Origin: Volvox africanus
Taxonomy: Eukaryota; Chlorophyta; Chlorophyceae; Chlamydomonadales; Volvocaceae
Direction of reading: 5' to 3'
NCBI GenBank assembly: GCA_030268105.1
Contig: BSDZ01000103.1
Span: 186,001 to 250,000, forward strand
Length of the DNA: 64,000 nucleotides
Shown: positions 56,717 through 64,000 of the stretch, piece after piece
Position numbering within the stretch: position 1 is the first letter of the stretch
How the letters are laid out: the number at the start of each line of letters is the position of its first letter
The notes under the pieces: generated by a model
Told to the model about the DNA's origin: nothing
The model's input: only the letters and a program-made list of their open reading frames with translations
The model's database searches: none
Position numbers and translations under genes: made by a program

Positions 56717-59700
56717 ATGGGTAACGGCGTGTTGAGCAAGCCGCTAAAGGGTCAGCTGGCCTCCCAGCCTGCGGCTCCCAAGGCCGCGTCGTCAGCACCA
56801 TCCACAGATCCCGATTTCACCTTCTCGGGGACTCGACCGATGACGGATGAACGGAGAGCAAAAGATGGAGATCTAAGCTCGTTAAAGACAGATCAGAATT
56901 TTGCCGATGTTGGTGGAGGTACAAAGCGCGAAGTCGTCGCGGATTTCCGGGAAATTCCGGAAGTCTCGGATCGCCGCATCCAACATCCTGCTGCAGAGTT
57001 CTCCTGCAGCAGGGATACCTCAGGTGATGAAAAGGAAAAAAGGTTCCGAACTTCCTTATATGAGGATTTGTCGTCACAGGGCACAGCGATTTGGCCAGGC
57101 GTTGGAGGTGCAGTGGCGGCGGTTCCGGCCGAGGCGGCGGCTGACCCATGGGTCGGGCCCACCCATCCGCCGCACACCGCATTCTACCAGCCTCTAACAT
57201 CTGCTCCTGCACGCAACGAGCTGATGTTTCAGACGTCGGAAGCTGGCACCTCAGCGGGTGGCGATAGCGATGGAGGGGAGGAGGCAGAGAAGCAGCCGCG
57301 ACCACCCTCGCTGCTCTATATTGCCGGGCGTGGCGGCGGTTCAGGTACAGCGCTCTCCAGCGGGCCCGGTTGCGGCGTCGACGCCACCTGGTCGATAAGC
57401 TCTGACGCCGGCTCTGCGGGTGCCAACCTGGAGTCTCTCGATTTATACAGCGCCAGTGTGTACGGCTGCAGCGGGTACGGGTACGGCGCTGCTGGCGGCG
57501 GCGCCGCCAGCTGTAGCATTGCTGGCACAGCTGGCGGATCGGATTTGGTTGGGACATTGGAAGAGGAGGAAGCCGACTTGGAGGGGGTCCTCTGTACTGA
57601 AGGACGACGACAAGGAGGTGAGGCCGTGTCGGCGATTTCGGAGTCCCCACCGGGGTCCCTTGTAACCCCGTTTAACATACCGGACCAGCTGCGGCTCGCT
57701 GAGCAGCATTATGAGAGGCTGCAGCGAAGGAGGAAAGGCGCTGCCGCTGCCGCTGCCGCTGCCGCTGCCGCCGGCGACGGCGCTGGTCGAGGTAACGAGG
57801 CTGCGGCACTGCTCGATCCTCCGACTGAGGAAATCCCGCCCGCGCAGCTTGCAGCGCTGAAACCGCACTTTCGGGCGGCGACGGCGACGGCGACGGCGGC
57901 GGCAGCACCCGCTGCGGTATCAACGACGCAAGTCGTAGCGCCGGAGATGGAGGAGTTGGCTTCATGCGGCGAGGAAGAGGTGCAATTGGGGTCGCTTGGC
58001 GCGGCGCATAGCAAGCAAGCAAGCAGGCATATCACCCCATGTGTCATGGACTGGTAGCAATAGGGGCCTTACGCTCTCTGAAGATTTCATTCGTTACGGC
58101 TTCTGGCCTGCATGGGTCGCGGTTTGGATGGAACGAGAGATCAAGAGAGTATAGATTTTGCCGCTTTTGTCAGCGCACGTAGAGAGTCAACGCCCCACAT
58201 GACCCATGGGAACGGTGATCTGGGTCGCCGTTTACATGACGGCGGGCGCGTCACGCACCATATCCTGTTTTGTGTCACAGACTGTGCTTCCGCCGCATCA
58301 TCGTCAGCAGTGAGGTGCACTGCCGGCCGACCCTTGGGGCACATTCCTTTCCTCCGGACTCTCCTCCTCCTCTGCTTCCGGCGGGCTCTGCCCCAACGTA
58401 TCCAGTCCAGCACATATCTTGATATTGCCCATCTGTACTTTATGTACATTCATGTCAGGGGGGGGAATGGTTGTGCGTCCTCAGATGCCGCAGCTTGCGG
58501 AGACGCTCCGGCGGCGCTCCTCTATGGGTTCGGCTACAGTGAGGTGTGGACTCGCCGCTTGCGGTGCTGGTGCCGGTGAAGCTAGCGCAGACGCTCCGAA
58601 ATCGGGTGCGTGGGTACTGCCCCTGGCCCCCTGCCCGTAGCCTGCTCGATTCACCGGCTCACAAAACTATGTCGCAGATGTCGTCGTGGACCGCGCTCTC
58701 GAAGCTGCTCGAGACAACGAGCGGCGCTACCGACACAAGTGTAAGGAGGCGGTGGCGGCGGCAGCAGCGGCGGCGGCGGCGCTGCCGGCTATGGCAGATC
58801 TGGTGACGACAGAGGAGGTGAGTCCGGGAAGGAGCTGGGCCTACATGGAATGTGGTGGTGGCGGTGGATCGGAGAGTGTGTCGCAACCCGCTCAATCAAG
58901 CCGTGACCGTCGCGATGCGCAGTTTAGGGTTTTCGTCATATACATGGGTCGTTCAAACTACTATCGTACGAATTACTATCGTACGAACCGCTATCGTACG
59001 AACCGCTATCTTTCTAATTCTTTTCTGTCGCGTTTGTTCATTCATCAGAAGCAGCAGCCGGACCACGCGGTCACAGTCGTACGACAACTGTCATCCGGTT
59101 CCACTGCAACCGCTCCGGACGGCAGCGGCGACCTTCTTGGTGGCCCTGGCCGCTTGAACAGCGCGCATAGGGCCCCCCTGTCAGGTGAGATACGCCTGTA
59201 GCTCGGGCGTACGTGTGGCTAGAGGGCAAGGGCTTCGAATGGAAGGTGGTAAACAAATAAGAACCTTTCGAAAGTGCCCACCTAATTATGGGGCATTGCA
59301 ACTTCATGCGCACTCCCCGGCGGCCGTACGTATTTGCATGGAGCAGGTGGGGTCGTCCGAGAGGCACACAAGGCCCAAGAGGAAGACCAGCGCGGCTTTG
59401 ATGCCTTGGTTCGCGATGGCGGCGGCGGCACCGCCATCGCATCCCCTAAGGCCAATTCACCGCAGCTTCCGTTCCCTCAGGGACAGACGCTCAGTGCGGA
59501 GGCAAGCGAGATCGTCGGAAGCGGTGCAAGCGGTGGTGGCGGCGGGAACGACTCCGGTGGTGTTGACGCTGGCGACGACGTCAGGGCGTCCGCCGACCTG
59601 ACCCATCGGCACCCCTCCTTGGAGGATGTGGAGGTAATGGAGTTCTGTTACGGGGAACTCCTCTTCATGGCGGCCTAGGGCATCACCTGACCCACGGGTC

Positions 59701-61199
59701 AGCGACTCATTAGGTTTACTTAGTACACCTCAAAAGACTGCCAACCCATGGGTCATGGAATGACCCTCAAAAGCCCATCTTACCCCCGATGAGTTTGAGA
59801 ACCTTCACACAGCTTCCCTCGTTATGAGTATATATATATAGTCTTCCCTAAGTCCTGGCGGGGTATGCTGCCTGAGTGTTACTTCCGACCCTCAGCGCGA
59901 GTTACCCCAATCCGTCCTTGGCTAGGTGTCGTCTTAGTTTAAATAGGCTACTCGGAAACCCTTTCAGCGCCCGCCACTTCATCCCGCACAGAGGCCCCTA
60001 CCATACGTGGAGTCTCAAGACCTGAATCCCGCTATGCTGTACGACAACACCGATATTGGTGCTGACTTGGCTGCCGTCACAGCCACAAAGCCGGATCAGT
60101 CGTCGCCTCAAGAGACCGCGGGCACCACCACTCTCGCCGCAGCTACTGCCGGCGGTGGCGGTGGCGGCGGCGCTGACGTCACCACCCCGGCGTCCGGTGG
60201 CAGCTGGGGCATTGATCATCAGGTTAGTCGGGAAGTTCATAACAACATCATAATCGTTCGGGGTCCAGATCCCGAGGTGCTGCTTCGAGGCTTGCAACGT
60301 GTTCGGAGCAATGGCGGGATCTACTCAGGTGGCAGCAAAAGCACCATGTACGGGGCGCGTCTTGAGCAGTCCCATCCGGGTGGTAGAGGCGTGAGCGAGG
60401 AGAGGACTGAGAAGTGGAGAAAATGGATGTAAGGCAAGGGACGGAAGGGAAACACGGTATTGGTTAATAAGTGGGGCAACAGAGCTTTGAGGTTGTTTGC
60501 GTCCATCTGCGCTATTCATCTGCCTATAGGGCTACTCCTTGTCCGGCGCCGCCGCTGCCACCACCGCCGCGCAGCAGCGCCTGCTCACCGCTCGTCAGGC
60601 GGCGGTGCACACATTGAAGGGAGCCGCGCTGCAGTTGGCCAACGTCGCCGTCGAGGCCGCATGCAAGGTACGAGCACGTACGGAGGATTCTTCGAAGCAT
60701 ACTGCACAATGCTTATGATAGGTGTTATTTGTATCGATCCGCACCTGCTGACATTTTCTGAAGTCGCAAGGTCGCGATACGTACCGGGTGCCATTATCGG
60801 GCGCCACCAGCTAGGGTTCGGTAGCAGCTGTTACCGATTGCCGAATTGCGGGCGAAGAGTGCTACGCCTTCGACGCGCTTGTCGTACACCGACCTGCCGT
60901 GATTGATTGTGTCCTGACGGTATTAGGTGATGGGAGTGGAGGAGGCTGGGCCGCGGGCCGTAGACGCAGGTGGCGGCAGCAACAGCGTGGTGCGGAAAGA
61001 CGCGGCGGCGGCGGCGGAGCCGGCGGGACCACAGCCATCCGAGGCCTCCGCCATGTCCACTTCAGCGGCGGCGGCGGTAGGGGAGCCGGCGGGCAGCGAT
61101 CCTAGCGTCGGCAGCAACAGCGGCCGCGGCGGCAGGATTCGGTCCTTCGCTGCGGATGCCAAGCATCTGTTGCTCGATGCGCTGCGTATTCTGGACTAA
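56717..61199 (+). CDS. Uncharacterised multi-exon Ala/Gly-rich protein
   Basis: Exon 1 starts at the ATG at 56717 (MGNGVLSKPLKG) and stays open to a stop at 58057; its true donor is unresolved. The 57791 site (CGAG|GTAACG) has the right phase but would remove coding-looking sequence. Later exons agree in phase: 58459-58605, 58678-58817, 59049-59184, 59347-59633, 59992-60222, 60530-60667, 60927-61199 (TAA). The N-terminal part is acidic with Gly/Ser/Ala-rich spacers; a helical patch (QLRLAEQHYERLQRRRKG) precedes an Ala run. Exon 58678 has a charged helix (DRALEAARDNERRYRHKCKE). Exon 60530 is helical and Ala-rich (QQRLLTARQAAVHTLKGAAL), and the C-terminus is FAADAKHLLLDALRILD. Gly2 could be acylated, but the myristoylation motif is imperfect. 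No enzyme or membrane motif is seen. It could be two genes split near 58.1-58.4 kb. Function not recognised. Confidence 0.55.
58961..59010. repeat. 15-bp tandem repeat in intron
   Basis: Three units of CTATCGTACGAAYYR and a partial fourth, lying in the intron between the exons at 58678 and 59049. Confidence 0.85.
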
Positions 61200-61209
61200 T
61201 TTCCTTGGA

Positions 61210-61243
61210 CCCTTCCCCTTCCCCTTCCCCTTCCCCTTCCCCC
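61210..61243. repeat. (CCCCTT)n hexamer run after stop codon
   Basis: About five CCCCTT units start 11 nt after the stop of the preceding gene, in its 3' untranslated region. Confidence 0.85.
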
Positions 61244-64000
61244 GGGGGCTTTCCACCTACCGTGTGAAGGGGATGAGCCTAATTTGGCTTATTATGGCAA
61301 GTCGAAGCAGGGTGGGGGTCGTACGAAGAGCGCATTTGCTAAAGGGTTTCGGTTATGAGTCCTGATAGATGTAATATGTTTGTATAGTTTAAGGTTGTAC
61401 TCACATTCTTGCAGGGGGCGAAGACATAAACAAGTAGGGTCTCTGCCAACAGCTAGGAGTTCCAAACGTGTGGATTTGTTGGCATGAGCTAGTCTAGTAG
61501 TTGGTTGTTGGTAGTTGGTGCTTCTGTTTTGAGGTTAGATTTAACATGGGTTGGAATGGCAGGGAGGAGTGCATCGATGTTGCAAACTCGTACTTAATTC
61601 CGCCGTACGTATTTGTCCCACTGAACTGCTGAGCTTAGGTGCGTAGCACTTGATAATAGAAGCCTCCCTCCCTCCAGTGTTAATTGATGATCGGAGCATT
61701 GCGGCGGTTGGCCTTAGTAATCCGTACCGTATTAATGGAAAGTACACGATTCACAGAATGATGCAATGGTCCGGCGGGTAAATAAACGGCGGGATCCACA
61801 ACCAAATAAACCCCCCGAATATTAACGAACCTAACTGAGAACGGACCAGAAGCAGTAATTTACTATTGACGAGGATTCGAAAGGTTCGTGCTCCGCCGGT
61901 TCAGGGGGCAAATGAAAACTACGTCCACGCATCTACCCAAACGGGCTTGCTGAGCTAATTGTGCGGGCTGTCGCTCATGGTGCAGCAAGTTTATAAACAT
62001 GCGCGTGGACGCGTGCGTAGCGAGCAAGGGAAGGTAACGATTGTTCCAGTGTGGCATTTCCCGTGCGATGTACACAGATATAGCACTACTTATAACTACA
62101 AGCAAAACTGTAGCTGGTGAGGAGACTTGTGCTGGTTCGCGAGGAAACGAATTAATAAGAGCGAACAACTAACGAGACGATCTCTTGCTTGTCTAGACAA
62201 GCATCGCTGAAAGTAATCGATAGCTCCCGGTGCCCTCACTGGAAGCAGCACCGATTAGGCGGGCGGATTCAAGTTAGCTGCTGCCTTTGTTTATATGTTT
62301 CCAATTGGCACCTACCAAACATAATAGTTATTACGTAAGTTCTTGGATTTTCCATGTGTTTGTGTTTTGGGACTAATTGGCAATGCACAACGTTCCTTTT
62401 TACGTCTGAGGAGAATGAAGGTTTACTTAGAAGCGTGACGATTCGGCGTCCAGCGGCTTAGTTTCTCCGATAAACAAGCCAGGTAATTGCTAAGGCAATA
62501 CAGTGGTTGGTGGCAGCCGATGATGACCTGCATCCCGAGCGAGTCTAGTAAGTGTCCGTACGCAATTTGGTACGGTGTGGACGTTTCAATAACCCACCGA
62601 CGGTGTCTTGAATAGTGTCCGTGGAGTCACGCCATAAGGCTTTAATCATTGGAAGTTCAAACAGCAATGCAGGGATCGCTCAGACGGACGATCTTGGATT
62701 GCGAGATTCATTCCATCCGTCCCATGGGCTGCGCTGGTTCCGCTCCGTCCTTTTGTTGGAGATTGGCTTGCAATAGCGGCTGCAAGCATTGCAACTGTTT
62801 GTCTTTCCAAAAGACATTCAGTGAGATGCATGCAGTTTTGGAGGACGCATGTACGTTGGCACCATGCATGGAGCGGGGGGGGGAGCGTTACATAGCAGAG
62901 GTCGCCTGCTGGGGTGGTTGGCTGGCAGGTAGGATTCGGTAGTCATCGGTATTCAGATGCCTAAGTAGGTACATACGTATTGATTGCATGCATGCCGGGG
63001 TAACCAACCAACATATACACATGCATTACTACTGTTTCATTGGCCTATAGCAAGAGGACCTATGCTATCTGTTGGTGTTACAGTTGGAGACGCCAGCAGC
63101 AAGCAAGGGGCTTATTGCTCATATCAATGCAGGTGTAACAGCCGACCAAGTGTAGACAGCTCTGTTCATCCAGAGCCATGCTGCTTGGTTGAACTGACGT
63201 AGCCACCGCCGCGTAGGGAGTCTCTGTAGGTAGACCTTAACGCCATTGATGATAGTTATTCTGCGTTTGGGTGGATAGTGGGTTTCTCAGACATGACGGT
63301 AATTTTGTATTACATTATGTGTTTCAACATAGCAAATAGCTGTGGATTGACAACTTACTTGTTAAGCCCGGATATACTGTACAACTTACCGTGCTATCAA
63401 ACAAGAAACTGCCTTCATATTCTGAGGAACCTACACATGTCATAGCAATGGCCGCCCTGGCTGTCAGCCATGGAACATGCAGATACTGCTGCCTCCATGC
63501 CGCAATCAGGGGCAGAGGCAAGTGGAGACAATGGCTCCAGGACAGCCACCATAGCCACCTCATACACACTTGTGAAAAGCGGGGACCTCATCAACGGGCC
63601 ATCACTGACTTCTTCATGCGGCCATAGAATCCTCTATTACAGGAGGAGGAAGCCACTCAACCATGCACCCCCTGACCCAGGCAACTATAGGGGCCCCGGC
63701 ACAAACAGTGGTGACAGCAGCAACAGTTGCTTCACCCCTTCACAGCGGCAGATGTTTGAACACTTCTGTGCTCATTTGCAGCTCTGGGTACTCCCCGGTG
63801 AGGCTGGGGCCAGGTAGGCCACAACACCCCATGTAGCAGCCCTTTTCAGTATGCTACTAGATTTGTGCGGAAGCGTAGCTTTTGTAGATTTAGAGATAGC
63901 TCGCAAGTAAGTTAGCGTCGCGAAATTGTACATCTATTGGGAATAATTGGTGACAGCGGAGTCTTGAACTCCGAACAATTAGTAGTGTGATACTAAAATG
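61244..64000. other. Right-edge intergenic region
   Basis: No recognised gene. A TGTAA near 61369 may end the preceding transcript. The open frame 63470-63817 (Ser/Thr-rich, then RRRKPLNHAPPDPGNYRGPG and FEHFCAHLQLW) could be an exon or a transposon fragment, but nothing identifies it. Confidence 0.3.

Noticed and set aside
1..64000. Prokaryotic systems (CRISPR arrays, operons, prophage)
   Set aside because: Repeats have no regular spacer pattern, genes have spliceosomal introns, and the content is clearly eukaryotic algal.

Overview
This window looks like nuclear DNA of a volvocine green alga (Volvox, Eudorina, Gonium or a close relative). The signs are intron-rich genes with GT-AG borders, TGTAA-type poly(A) signals, Pro-rich pherophorin-like secreted proteins, Ala/Gly homopolymer runs, a plastid ATP/ADP translocase, a basal-body/ciliary coiled-coil protein and a glutathione peroxidase whose catalytic codon is UGA. 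Species-level assignment is inference. All gene models were built by hand from splice consensus, codon phase and remembered family motifs; nothing was searched.

Layout. 0.4-5.2 kb (minus): N-terminal eleven exons of a secreted papain-family cysteine protease with a long N-terminal domain (26/29-kDa protease / CfaD type); its His/Asn catalytic exons are not recognised and probably lie off the left edge. 8.2-8.8 kb (minus): a broken partial copy of that gene. 10.0-12.0 kb (plus): one long single-exon ORF, Pro/Gly/Ser-rich, function unknown. 14.4-19.7 and 23.3-27.4 kb (plus): two tandem paralogues with eight matching exons of identical phase, encoding N-glycosylation-rich secreted or surface proteins of unknown function. 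An intron of the first copy holds 1.6 kb of CCCT-type repeat, and a roughly 575-bp imperfect palindrome lies between the two. 29.4-31.9 kb (plus): selenocysteine-type glutathione peroxidase with an organelle-targeting leader. 35.6-37.9 kb (plus): plastid ATP/ADP translocase, complete in six exons. 38.9-44.5 kb (minus): BBOF1-like basal body protein, complete in eleven exons. 47.2-55.2 kb (plus): three pherophorin-like genes, the third apparently broken. 56.7-61.2 kb (plus): a multi-exon gene of unknown function. The remainder is intergenic DNA with microsatellites, minisatellites and dispersed repeat copies.

The genes do not form one pathway. Local themes are tandem duplication of secreted-protein genes (protease, sequon-rich pair, pherophorin-like trio), plastid functions (translocase, probably the peroxidase) and one ciliary gene. 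The strongest observations are the in-frame UGA at the peroxidase active site, the exon-by-exon match of the unknown paralogue pair, the long palindrome, and the intronic G-quadruplex-prone tract.
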